From Epiperipatus broadwayi (taxonomy: Eukaryota > Onychophora > Udeonychophora > Euonychophora > Peripatidae), in NCBI GenBank assembly GCA_028023455.1, contig JAQFVV010000030.1, positions 824,501 to 888,500 on the forward strand: DNA of 64,000 bases, in the 5' to 3' direction. Made by a program: the position numbers and the translations under genes. Below the pieces are notes generated by a model that was not told where the DNA came from, did no database searches, and was given only the letters and a program-made list of their open reading frames with translations. The stretch's first letter is position 1; each line of letters starts with the position of its first letter. Below, piece after piece: positions 37,940-49,755 of this stretch.

Positions 37940-38930
37940 AGTTGAAGCACAAATACCACACATGGTAGAATGGGATGTTATAAAGATGCCTATCTCCAGA
38001 TCTGTTAGGTTATGTCTCAATGTAAGAAAATTAAATGCCATTACTGTTCCATAGAGGGATGAGTCTCCATTTGTTAATGATCTTTTGTTACAATTTAGAG
38101 GTAAATCAGTCTTCCCAATCCTTGACCTGACTTCCAGCTATTGGCAGATACTTCTGTACCCCATGATAGCTTTCAGCTGTCTTCAAGTGCATCCCCTTTG
38201 GCTGTGTTAACAATGGTGCCAATCCCCTAAGGTGATTTGACTTAGTACTATCACAGAAAGTAAAGAGCATAATAGTCTTGTATGTGGATGTGATTGCCTC
38301 AGAAGATCTGGAACAGCACCATCATTTACAGCTATTTCTGGAAGAACGTTCTTTGAATATCAAAATCAACCTGAAAAAGAGTATTGTCATAACTCATGAA
38401 GTCACCTTTTTTGGAGCATTGGTGGGGCAAGAAGGAGCCTATTCTCATTCTGATAAAATCAATGCAATTGAAAAACTCCCAATACCTATATTTAGGAAAA
38501 AGTTGTGATCCATCTTAAAGTTAAGCAATTTTTATCATAAATTTTATAGGAAATTTTTGCAAGGTACTGACTCTTTGCAAATTTCTTAGTAAAGATTATT
38601 ATTGGAATTGGTCTAACAAACATAATAAGAAGTTCAAAGTATCAAAAATAGGTTCCTAAGTCAAGTTATATTAGCCTATCATGATTTATTCCCAGCTCTT
38701 CTACATCCAAACAGATAGGAGTGTTGTTTCAAATTAGTGATACTAAATAGCACCAAGTTTTATACTTCATTATTCATGTGCTAAAAGGAGCTGAACTTGA
38801 TTATTCAGTAACCAAAAAAGAAGTCCTTGCAATAGTTTGGGGATTCCAAAAAAAAAAAACTTTTTTTTTTCACTTGTTTCTGAAGTGATCATTATTACTG
38901 TGACACGACAACTTTCTTTTTTTCCCCCCC
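37940..38930 (+). pseudogene. Ty3/gypsy reverse transcriptase and RNase H start, decayed
   Basis: The order of gypsy RT boxes is clear. They are VRKLNAITVP (38020), FPILDLTSSYWQI (38115), HPLWLC near 38190 (the 'MPFGLC' box), and YVDVIASEDLEQHHHLQLFL (38281) in place of the catalytic YVDD box. Next come KKSIVITHEVTFFGALV (38377) and NFYHKFYRKFLQ (38527). The RNase H part shows ELDYSVTKKEVLAIVWGF (about 38792-38845) and FHLFLK near 38868. The catalytic YVDD has become YVDV, and stops and frameshifts interrupt the region. The frame at 38278-38508 is the longest intact piece. The domain then runs into a poly-C/T tract. Confidence 0.88.
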
Positions 38931-39172
38931 TCCCCCTTTCTTCCCCCCCCCCCCCCTTTTTCTTTTCTTTTTTTCCTTCTCTCCTCCCCCCCCCCCCCCC
39001 CCCCCCCCCCTTTTCTTATCCCTCCCTCCTTAAAAATTTTTCTCTTTTTTCCCCCCCCCCCCCCCGGGGGTCCCCCAATTTTCTTTTTCCCCCCCCCGCC
39101 CCTCCCCCTTTTTTTTTTTACTTTTTAAACATTTTTTTTTTTTTCCTTCCCACCCTTTCTCCCTTTCTCCTA

Positions 39173-39204
<32 letters not shown>

Positions 39205-39235
39205 TACCCTTTCCCTCCCCCCACAACCATAAATT
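38849..39235. repeat. Low-complexity C/T-rich tract
   Basis: Nearly 300 bases consist of alternating long C runs (up to about 20) and T runs on the plus strand, bounded by an A11/T10 junction at 38850-38870. The 131-codon open frame here encodes only Pro/Phe/Ser/Leu-rich low complexity and is not a gene. The tract interrupts the RNase H region of the gypsy element, which resumes afterwards. It may be a genuine expansion or an assembly or sequencing artefact. Confidence 0.8.
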
Positions 39236-39670
39236 ATTTTTATTTCATTTTACAAACAATTTAATACAAAAAAATTAGACAAATTAAAATATGTGAGTTA
39301 TATATATAGAACTACTTAAAATCACTCATTCTAACAAAATGCTTGTAGTTTCCGAATAGGTATTAATTGAATAATGATTATCTCATCAGGTGAAGTCTAT
39401 TTTTGTAAAAATTTCAATATAAAAGAAAATATTGCTCAGGAAAAGAAATGCAGTAGCTGATGTCCTAAAGTGTCACCTAGTTAAAATATCTCCTCAGCAA
39501 TTAGGTATAGATCGTTTAATTATTGCAGTTATGTCATTAACTGGATGAATTAATAGAGGAAGATCTAAAATATGAATAAACTACAGGAGGATGATCCTCA
39601 ATATCACAACATTTTATATTTTAGATAACAGCTATTATATCCATTATATTATAAAATCAATATATATAAC
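39236..39670 (+). pseudogene. Ty3/gypsy remnant after RNase H
   Basis: At about 39440-39500 the plus strand reads RNAVADVLKCHLVKISPQQLG, matching the 'GKENVVADALSRxP' linker at the end of the gypsy RNase H domain. It lies in line with the RT upstream, so it is the same element continuing past the C/T tract. The element is then cut by the second hAT-like insertion. No integrase motif was found beyond. Confidence 0.6.
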
Positions 39671-41449
39671 TGTAAAAGCCTGAAATCCGGACAAAGCCGC
39701 TTGGGGCACTGTTTACGTGTCAAAACACATAAAAAAGCCATTTCGGCGTCCGCTGCCGGCCTTACAGGCTAATACAACATTTACATATTGTATTAACCCA
39801 TCGCTAGGCCGCTTTACATGAGATTGCAAAAAAATATTACGGCCTGTTTTGTGCTTCGAAACTATTTACGCGTATTCGTTCTATTCACAGCTGATTACCG
39901 TATCGCTTGAGGGTGTTTAAATATCAAGGCGGTAGCATTTTTTCAAATCTCCGTAATAGAGTAATGTCATTTCTATTTCAATAATGTTGTTAATCATTAA
40001 TAATTGTCATACGGTACCCACCCTTCCCTAAAAAATGTTAATATGTAAAAAATTGGCAAAGGGTATGTTCCAACACGCTTCGACAAAAGCTCACGCGCTA
40101 AGTCACACTTCTGCGTGGAAACTAGACGAGATCAATAACATAACGTCTGAGGAGTACTGCAATTTGTACACTTTTCACAAATGCCGAGTACAGAAAGGTG
40201 AGGGAGACTGTGTCCTTTTTTCCGGCACATAATGTCCTCACAAATACCAGATTGTTTGATTATTACAGCAATAAAATAATAAATCGGTTCAAAAAGTTCA
40301 AAGTTTGTGTACTTTTTTTTTTTTTTTATTTCATTAGAAATTGACAAGTATTTGGATGATGTTTTTCTTTTTTCAGCGGGGTTAAAAGAAATGACTCCTT
40401 TTTGTTAATACTATCAAAGTAGGAACCCCAACCCCCCCACCCCCAAAGCAGTTTATTTTAGAAGGCAAAAAAAAAAAAAGATAATTCAAAAGAAATAGAA
40501 ATAAAAGTCAAAAGGGTTGAGAAAAAAAAGTTGTTGAAAATCAACAGAAATTATGGACTTTTTGTTCCAATTACTTTTCCGAGTATCGGAGTTTGAAAAA
40601 GATTTTTTATTCCCACAAAAAACCACAAAACTTAATTTTGATTTAATAAGAAGATAAAAACAATTTTGTCAACCAAAAAAAAAAAAAGGTCGAAAAAATT
40701 GGAAACAATTACCAAATAATTGCATTCTATTTCGAACAAGATTGGGGTTTTATAATAAATGACTCTTTCAGTGTACTTTTTGTTAATAATAACAGTACGG
40801 AAAAACCCCCAAAAAGTAAGCTGTTTTTATTGCAAAGCCAAGATCAAATGAAATATAAACAAAAGTCAAAAGTGAAACAAAAAAAAAAGATATTTTTTTT
40901 TAAAAACAAAACAAAAAAAAAGGTCTTGACTTTTTGTTACAATTCTTGATGCGAGGGTGGGTGTTTCAAAACAATTTTTTAACCCCCAACAACACGAGAG
41001 TTACTTTCGATTTCATAATAAGAATAAAAAAACAATTTAGTCAAGCAAAAAAAAAAGGTAGAATAAAGTCTAAACAAGTCGCAAATAATTGTATTCTATT
41101 TTTTCGGCGGTGGGATTAAAACAAATTTTTGGACGTCGTGAAACGGTCCAAAGTTTTAAAATCATCAAAATAAAAGGTACACAAAATTAAATTAGCAAAA
41201 TTTATTGGAATAAAGAAAAATGTGAGGTTACAAAAAAAAAAAAAAAACAACAACAAAAATTAATATAACAATTTGTTAAATAATAAAGAAATCATGTTAT
41301 AAATAAAATCAAAATTCGTTTAATCGATAAAAAAAAAAATCGTTGTATTATAAAAAAACAAAAAGTTGCGGCCCGGTAACATTATATTTCATTGATTTTG
41401 TCTAGCATCAACGCTCCAAGTGGCTTTGCCCGGATTTCAGGCTTTTACC
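39671..41449 (+). mobile_element. hAT-like non-autonomous DNA transposon, copy 2 (1.78 kb)
   Basis: Same family and orientation as 32781-34420. The left end TGTAAAAGCCTGAAATCCGG and the right end ...CGGATTTCAGGCTTTTACC are inverted matches. The flanking 8-mers TATATAAC (39663-39670) and TAAATAAT (41450-41457) match at 6 of 8 positions, consistent with a worn 8-bp duplication. The interior has the same tandem plan of C-rich, A-run-bearing units, near 40370-40730 and 40740-41110. Small indels in homopolymers account for most length differences from copy 1. No transposase frame is present. Confidence 0.85.
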
Positions 41450-41682
41450 TAAATAATAATTGCAACTTAGAAGTTTTACTATAACAATGTGTTAATAAGT
41501 ATAAATCTTATTAAACATGTTAGCTAATTTGAAATAAATGACTGATAACTATTTTTTGTTTTAACTGGAGCCAAAAAATCAGAAGATCAGTAAGATCTAG
41601 TTACTTGAGTTGTACATATTTGCTAATGGGATTGAAATTTATTCATATCTAAGAGTTGTCAGAAGCTTTTAATGATAAATAT
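41450..41682. other. Spacer between hAT-like copy 2 and LTR-like region
   Basis: AT-rich; could be decayed gypsy sequence. Nothing is recognised. Confidence 0.35.
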
Positions 41683-44151
41683 TGTAACACTCAGAAAACG
41701 TGTGACTCGTAAACATAGTGCAGAATTCGACCACCATAACACCATCGAGTAGCGAAGCCACCCATGGTACTGAGTTCGAACATAGTTTATCGGTTCCACA
41801 ATACAATCTAAGAAACAACGCATCTGATGCGACATTAGTAAAGATTTCCTTAGGCACGGTGGTCAGGGATATGCAAGAGACTCATGATTTTATTCTCGAG
41901 TTAGCCAATAATCAAACTAATATTAATTAAACATTCATATTTACATAATCGAGGAAATATTATATAGAATGGGTATCGAATAAATGAAACATAAATGCAG
42001 ACATATAGTTTAAAATTATTTATTCACACATTTTAATAAAACATTTACTAATAATATTTTGTGGATTTAAAGCTTCAGTAGCGGGATTTGCGACATGATT
42101 ATATTTTAAAGAATACATTTATTTATTTAGACATTATTTTATATTGAGGATTTCAGTAGCGGTATTTCCGATACTGAAATGTTTACAAAAGGAATTCACT
42201 TATTTGAAGGCGTAATCTAGCTACCTAAAATTCTCGAGTAAGTATTTCTAATGCATGCCTGGAGGGATTTATACCTTTGCAATGCAAGAATCTAAAGTAT
42301 GGGTTATAAGAGTAATGGCAGACATATATTTATTTAATTAAAATATTTATTTATAACTAAGGGCAAACATTTATTTGAGAGTGATTTATGAAGATAATGC
42401 AGAGGCGGAGTGATATATAGAATAATAAAATTAAGTAAAGGAACACGTGGTACGCTTTAGAAAGGCGATATGGAATGGCAGTATATTGAAACTGCAATGC
42501 CGCGAATGAGTTTATAAGAGTGTCGGGCTGGTCTCTGCCTCGGCCCGACGAAGTAAGGTGTCACATAAGCATAACCAGGGACAAGCGGTACGTGTCGCAA
42601 TTTGCCGGCTGGCTGCATGACATTGTCAAATCCTACGGGAGCACCCATTATGCCCACTTGTGTAGGACGACTGGGGTTAATTTCAACCCTGAAGATTCCG
42701 GAAATTTCACGGCGGAATAGGTCATCGCGTCTCTAAAACATAACACATGTATACTGTATAAACGATTATGATGAGATTTAAATAATTTCTAACTTGGCCC
42801 TACATTATCAACATTTACTAAAGAACGTTGGCGACTCTCAAAGAAATGTAATTTTCTGGAATTATTCATGATGATTTAATAAATACAAAACATATATAAA
42901 TTGGGAGTTATTATAACTAATACGTCAGCCATTTGCGAAGTAGTAGACCCCTGCATTACAATAAATGATGCATTGAATGTGTGTCGATTTATATGAAAGT
43001 GAAGTTATTAAGGAAAGCAAATATTAATGAAAATTTGACACGCATTCATTGTTCCAAGCGATCATAGATTTAAACTTTGAAAATTGAGACAATTATGAGC
43101 ATGCAATAATTAAATAATAACTATGGATAGAATGTAGATTTGAGAAATACGCACCCAAGAAAGAGAGAGTGAGGTAAGCTAGATTATTAGAGAAATTTAC
43201 ATATTAAATTAATTATTCAATTTTAGTTATACAAATGATAGTTTTTACATTTTATAATTTAGATAAGTAATATGAAGAATAGCTATAGCATGTTATTAGA
43301 GTACTCTAGAGTTTGAACACAGACAGGTACCTGTTTTATAAGAAGTTTTCTGATTCCATTAGTTTAGCAGCAAAAAGTTCATGAGTGGCAATTCTTTCTT
43401 GTATTTAGATATTTCATTTAATTTCACAGCAGCAGCAGCTTTTTCATTTATTTCAGGCAGCAGATCTTCATGGTGAATTTATGATGGGCAATGGAAAGTT
43501 CAGCATCCGATAGGCCATCTCCCGATGGAGAATAATCTAGGTGCTTTACTCGGTCATACCTTGGCAGGAACAAATTATTTTATTATTTTTGGAGACTCTC
43601 AGTGATCGAGAGCAAAGCTAAAGTTTAAGTGAATGTCTCCAGCAAGTCTAAGATGGCCTCTTTTTTTATCTCGATCTCTCACGTTTTTGTTAAGGTATTT
43701 TTAGGTTCTATTTAATCTGCCCTGAGGATAATCAATGCATTTTGTTGGTTTTTAATTAAAGAAAGCTGCTGTTCTATTGTTTACATTTTACATTTACTAA
43801 TTATACTTTGGGGAATTTTTTTTAATTAATCTATTATCTATCACTGACCGATGTTCTCCTACCGATGCTTTTAAATTTCAAAGACAAAAAGGGAACATAA
43901 GATTATTTTAACTTTTAATTAAATATTACATCAGATATTTTTAGAATTATTATTAAATGAAATTTAAACAAAGCAATAAATACGAACTTTATAATCCAAA
44001 ATAAATGATTAAAATTATACAAAATTATATAACTAAAAGAAACCTAAATTATATTATTTTATCCCTATTTATTGCATTTAATTTGAGATCGAAATGTGTG
44101 CATGTTTATGCTGAATTCTACATATATTTATACATTTTTAATATTGTTACA
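41683..44151 (+). mobile_element. Possible third LTR-like element related to copies A and B
   Basis: The left end TGTAACAC and right end TGTTACA give TG...CA inverted ends about 2.5 kb apart. The interior shows ACCGATGCTTTTA (43861), also present near the end of copy B (49152), but the flanks do not show a matching target duplication. The interior has two open, relatively CpG-rich frames (41718-41930 and 42520-42720) without recognised families. It also has a hairpin, TTTCAGTA/TACTGAAA, at 42153-42181. Treat the borders as tentative. Confidence 0.4.
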
Positions 44152-45110
44152 CACACAATTCGATTTCAAAAAGTGTAAATTTGGGCGGGATAGACCGGTC
44201 AGTGAGAGACGACAGAAAAAGGTGAAACTTAAGATTCGAATACGAATCTTCTGTTTCAATATATATATATTGTTGCTGCCCCAAATTTTAATAAGATACA
44301 TTAATGTGTTACATTTTGCATGTGGGGGTATGTAAAATAATGTCTTTTTTGCTCCACATATATACAATATTCTGTTAAAATTTTGGCCTTCAAGGGCACG
44401 ATTGTTTATCCATAACCCATGAGAGACTTAGATAAATGTATAGAATTTAGAATATATGTTTAATGATTATAATTAATATAAGCTACCTTTGTCTGTATTA
44501 ATATTAAATTGGACTGATTAATGACTCAATAGATAATCATTTTAATTTTGTAATTGTTTTGTTGAGGGTTGAAATTTAGAGTTCATTGTTGAATTAAAAT
44601 GCTTTTGTAAATATACCAGAAAAAAGCAAATAAGGACAAAGTACCAGATAGTGATACCTGGGTTTGCCAAATAATAATAAAAGTGGGAATTTATGCTTGT
44701 GCTTCCATATATATTATACATTAATAAAATACCCAAAGAATGTGGACTCACTAATAAGCATTTATAAAAGTTCCTTCATGAAGCAATCACAAATAAATAA
44801 TAGACTGTACTTGAGGCCAACTTATTATTTTACTGAATGTCTTTTGTCTCCTACTTATTTTTGGAAAATGGATGGAAAATATTTAATACTTTCTGTTTGA
44901 ATTTGTTGACAATAGCATAACACAAAGTCTTTTGAGCATGGTGGTGAGTCAATCACTGTTGAAAAATGATGTTATTATAGTATTTTATATTGGAAGGTTT
45001 GTATAAACTGAGATATACGCATAAGTAGGAATCTAATTAAGTTTATAAGAATAGAAATGTAAAGTGTAGTAAAAGGAAATGTTATTCATTTCATTTGGTC
45101 TGGGATATTG
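44152..45110. other. AT-rich stretch, nothing firmly recognised
   Basis: Open frames at 44096-44335 and 44664-44900 have no motif. The position between an LTR-like end and a gag-like remnant would suit a retroelement leader, but no primer-binding site was identified. Confidence 0.35.
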
Positions 45111-45960
45111 AGTTGAAAAGGAAATTCATGTTCATTCCTTTTAAAGGAGATAAATAAATATGAAATGAACTATGGAAAATGAGAAGGAATCAGAAATATT
45201 AAGACAGGAGAGAGAAGTTAGTGAAGTTTCTGTCACATCAAAATAAATTTATAATAGCAATGTTGAAGAGCTTGATGAGTGAAATGAAACAAAACCAGGA
45301 AATATGTAATAAGATTCAGGCATAGATGAAACAAAGCTAAAAAAAACTTAAACAGGAAATGAAACAATAACCAAGAAGAACTTAAGAAATGAAACAAAGA
45401 CAGGAAGAACTTAAGCAAGAAATGAAGCAAGGCCAGGAAATAATAATAATGAAAATAGGAGTAGGTCAATAGGAGTTAGCAAATAAATTAAAATGAGATT
45501 AAACATGCATATAGAACTGATTCAGGAAATAAAATTTAGACGAGCAAATACATGACTCGGAAATTAAATTAGTGAATTAGAAAATAAGGAGGAGGAAACT
45601 CAAGATCAAATGCAAGCTAAAATCAATAAATTAGAAGATAGTATAGAAAAGGACAAAATTGAACCCAGAAGATGGAAACTAAGGTTGAAAAATATAGATT
45701 AGAATGTCAATAAGAAAATCCTGCAAGCTAAGCTAAACAAATATGAGCAAACTAGTAATAGGAAAATAGAGAGTAAGCAAGAAAAAGAAACCAATTTAAA
45801 AACAAATTGAACCTAATAATTTAAATTATGGTATTAACTTAGATGTCTTACAGTCTAAAAGTAAATAACCAGGTTTCTTTAAAAGGGAATTCTGTCACAA
45901 GCTTAGATAGTAACGATAAATATAAAATTTTGTTCCTAAAAATGAAGCTTTTAAAACCTA
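45110..45960 (+). pseudogene. Gag-like coiled-coil remnant
   Basis: The plus strand is purine-rich and encodes repeated MKQ..EELKQEMKQ-type heptad-like stretches between 45270 and 45450 (for example RQEELKQEMKQGQE). Further Lys/Glu-rich pieces follow to about 45800. Such Met-Lys-Gln/Glu coiled coils are common at the N-terminus of invertebrate gypsy gag proteins. A similar but weaker region precedes the gag core at 35000-36000. No gag core, protease or RT follows, so this is either a truncated element or an unrelated coiled-coil remnant. Confidence 0.4.
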
Positions 45961-47135
45961 AATGATTTTATATTATGAGGTACATAGTCGTGAATATAAG
46001 GATTTCAGCTGGAAACAGGAATTTTGCTCAATCACAGGGTAGAGCCAATGCTAAGTGTTTGATTTATGATTGTAGTAATTTAGAAAATATAACTTATTAC
46101 AAGACTACAATCAGATGTGTAAATCACTATAATAATAAATATCCAATTTATAGTAGTGATTATAATCATAATTATATTTTGTATTAGAAATAAAGGAGTT
46201 TTATTATATTAGTCAAAATTTATGCAACCCATTTAATGTCACAGATTTATTTTATAAATATTCAGTTAGGATGACATTTAAAAGTGCAAATAAATACAAT
46301 TTTTATAACATTTTTATCTTTTAATTTTTCATCTGTTTGAAAAATGTAGTTATATATTTAAAATTGGAGTTACTATAAAAGGGTTTTCTAATGTTAAAGG
46401 TCCAATTATCATCGTGAATTAAAATAACTTATTTCATTTGATTTAAATTATTATTTGTTAGTAGACCTGAATTAAATAATTAAAAAAAATGTTTCCCATT
46501 ATATGAAGGTTAGTACAAAATAATTATGAAATTTGGGGATATAAATTTAGAGAATCTTAAATTATTAATGAAAGATTTAATTAGAAGTTAATAATATTGT
46601 TTGGAATTGTTTTCATTATTTTTACTAAATACGGGAATATGTGACATGCACATCCAACATTTATTATCCATCTATAGTCTTAAATCATAAATAAAGAAAA
46701 CAATTAGAAATCATTTATATTTATACAATGTTAAATATAATTCATGTTTAATAGTTAAATTTAAAATGAATGTAATTTATTTAAATCAAAAAATCTTAAG
46801 TGTATTGTATTGAATTGTTATAATTATAAAGAAATTCACGAGCCAATTTTCAAAGAATAATGAAGTAAAAAACAATTTTTATTTCTGAAAGATTTTTCTT
46901 TTACTTGCTTTTCTTTAATATTTTGTGGACTTAAGATATATGCCATTTTGCGCTTTGAATAGAAATTACAGAGGAGTGGGCGTGAGCTTTTCTCAATTAG
47001 TATCCATAAAAATAAATAGTGGATAACAACTATAAAATAATCATTTTCTAGCATGGAGAATAGTAGGCTGAACAGTATAATGCAGTTGAATGGATGTTGA
47101 TATGAACAGTAACATCTAATAACGGGAATAGCTGT
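45961..47135. other. AT-rich stretch, nothing recognised
   Basis: A 70-codon frame at 45975-46187 has no recognisable domain. The rest is plain AT-rich DNA. Confidence 0.4.
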
Positions 47136-47200
47136 GAAGCCAGAATCAGAAACCGGTCTGGGGTTAGGGATATTCTGAAAAGCTTGTTAAGAGCTATTGG
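47136..47200 (+). repeat. Short fragment of the repeat found at 60.9 and 61.3 kb
   Basis: CAGAAACCGGTCTGGGGTTAG followed by ATATTCTGAAAAGCTTG matches the repeat at 61306-61350. Only about 50 bases are shared. Confidence 0.5.
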
Positions 47201-47310
47201 CAAGCTCATTAGATAAAATATAGAAGTACAAAAAAAAAGTAGGTTTGATTTAATGTATATTAGAATTATTAGTAAGAAAAGTAGATGTAATTGTAAACAT
47301 AGGAATATAT

Positions 47311-49479
47311 TGTAACGATCCGGAGATTGACTTAAACGTATCTGCACTACAGGGCGCCATCTAGGCATTTGAACCTAGAAAAATTTATAAAGTAGGCAGA
47401 TACGTAAGTCAAAAAAAAATAATTTTTTTTTTCTTTAAAATATTTTGGTTCCGGTCATTAGCCCATGTCACTAGCTCAGTGGAATAGCAGAGATTAAATA
47501 ATATAATCTAAGAGTATATAAAAAAAGAATAAAATAAGCCACTGCCAGTAATTAGCATACAAACATTTATTTATGCACATATATATAAGATTGAAAATTG
47601 TTTTAGTATCAGTTTACATTTAACATTATTTTTAACTTTACTTTAGATTTTAATTTACATTTTAATTTCTATTATATTATAAGTTTACATTTTAATTAAG
47701 TTCGCACAGATGGAATTATAAAAATTTGTTTTAATAATGTTGAATATGGATCTGTTACATAGATTACAACAGTTAAAAACATTTCAAAATAAACATAAAC
47801 GATCAAAATATAAAATCATTGATACTGACAATTGCAGAGGGAAATTTATAAGTAACCCAATAGTATTCACCATAAGATACTTGCATTGTCACCAATAACT
47901 TAAAAGACATCCGAATAAGTACATTATAGATACTCACCGTAAGGTATCATTATTTATCGAATGTCTATATATTTTGATCAAATGTGAAAACCCAAAACAT
48001 ACTTAACTGATAACCAATCCATGCAAGCGTCTATAAACAACTTAAATTTAATGCATTTTTATTTAGGGTCGAGTATGAATAGACTATGTAGATTTGCATT
48101 TGAAAATAAAATATTCTATCCTATTTAACCCTAGGCTAAAATTCGCAGTCAAACTGGCATCAATTCATCTGATATATCGATGTATTCAGTGTAATACGGA
48201 ATACGGCAGCACCAAAAAGATTAAGAGAAGACATTGACTCTCATCAGATAGGAATATTACATCTATCTAATGAGAAGAACAATAAAAAAATACTCCATAG
48301 AAAGGAACTGCGTTCTCCGTCTTATAATTCCTTCCATAGGCAAACGGGTGAGTGCGGCGTATATATATAAACGATTCTGCCAGTAGCGAATCTCCGACTA
48401 CATCAATATATCCAATCCATTGACCCAATTTAACAACGACACAAATAACCTAAGATTACCCTCCCCTAATATAACTTTACAAATCTATACAGCCATTCAT
48501 GCCCGACTTAAGTTTAACATTGATATATTTTAATTTATCGTAAAACAGAAATCATAAATAAAATTAAATAAATGGAAATGATTTTAAATAAATAAATAAA
48601 TAAAAAATACATCAAATAACATTATTAATAAAGAATTTAGTTTGATCAGATAGGATTCTATTGCATTATTTACTAAAAAGTTTTAAAATTTAGAGTTCTT
48701 ATTGTTTCAAGTGAATATAAAGTTCTTACAATTTTTAAAACGTCCAACTTTATCCGTTGCTTGCCATGAACGTGAATTCCCACGCCGTCCTAAAGAGGTG
48801 GATATTCTGAAGGCCGATTTATTTATCCATCCGGAGATTTTTGCTTTAACTAGTCCTCAATGTAGAAAACGATAGTTCATTTCTCTTTCTTTCTTAGCAG
48901 AACTGAAGGGATTTAAAAGTGCGTCTTTTCAATCCCTTCTCCTTCACCTCCGCACTAACACATATCTGTCACATCTCTCAATAATAATCCCTCATCCTTA
49001 ATAATTTCCAAACTTGTCTTTTTATATTAACTTGAAGGATTGAATTTACACTGCGTCATCGATGAGATGGTCTTTTCGCAGAGGTCCAATTCCATTGCTT
49101 TTCTCTTCATTGGCTATTAGTTTCTATTGTTTTCGTATCTGACCGATGCTTTTACATTTAAATGCCCAAGGCTAGTTTACATTTAACTAATTAAAACAAT
49201 CATTTCCATTTCCGATTAATTAATGTGTTTTCCAAGATTAAAGATATATTTTTATCTCTAAATCTTTTTAAGTTTTTGTTTTTAAAATACCTTTCTATTT
49301 TTAATAAAGTTTTATTTTAATAATTTTTTTTTTATCTGTGCGATTTATATATACGAGTTTAAGATGATATTTAATTTCAATTTTTAATTCTTAAAGAAAA
49401 TTTTTTAAATGCCAACTTCTTATTTTAACTTCATGTTTAATAATAAAAAAACAATGTAACGTCATCTGTGCTCATTACA
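47311..49479 (+). mobile_element. LTR-like element, copy B (2.17 kb)
   Basis: Begins TGTAACGATC and ends CATTACA, flanked by ATAT on both sides (47307-47310, 49480-49483). It matches copy A (20722-22723) in the same orientation through most of its length: 5' nested hairpin, TCACTAGCTCAGTGGA, AAGCCACTGCCAG, TATGAATAGACTA, AACCTAAGATTACCCTCCCCTAATA and CGACCGATGC-like blocks. Block order near the middle differs slightly between copies: the TCGAGTATGAATAGACTA block lies before the GATCAAAATA block in A and after it in B. No coding region is visible. The best reading is a long solo LTR. Confidence 0.7.
47331..47407 (+). other. Conserved nested hairpin at 5' end of LTR-like element B
   Basis: GTATCTGC (47338-47345) pairs with GCAGATAC (47396-47403); CTTA..CG and CGTAAG extend the stem; CTAGG/CCTAG forms the inner hairpin. 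It is the counterpart of 20750-20840 in copy A. Confidence 0.6.
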
Positions 49480-49755
49480 ATATATATATATATAAGTAAT
49501 TTAACTGATGGAAAATAAACTTTAATATTACTTAGTGAAAAATAAATAGTTATGAAATAAGTTGGAAAAAATGGAGAAGTTGTAAATGCTTAAGTAAGAT
49601 GGAATATTGCAAAGCACATAATGAATTTCCAATTAAAAAAGGGTTTGAGAATATTAGTTGGGATATATAATTTAGGACAGTAATAGATTTCCTTTCAATA
49701 ATTATGATTCTTAATTTAATAAATGTGGATATTTTTAAATGAAACAATAGTTTGA
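49480..49755. other. Microsatellite and AT-rich spacer
   Basis: A (TA)n run at 49480-49493, then AT-rich sequence without recognised features. Confidence 0.4.

Noticed and set aside
38837-39232. 131-codon open frame rich in Pro, Phe and Ser
   Set aside because: It is simply the translation of the poly-C/T tract.
47048-47368. 106-codon open frame on the minus strand with hydrophobic stretches
   Set aside because: It crosses the border of LTR-like copy B and a repeat fragment, so it is an accidental frame.
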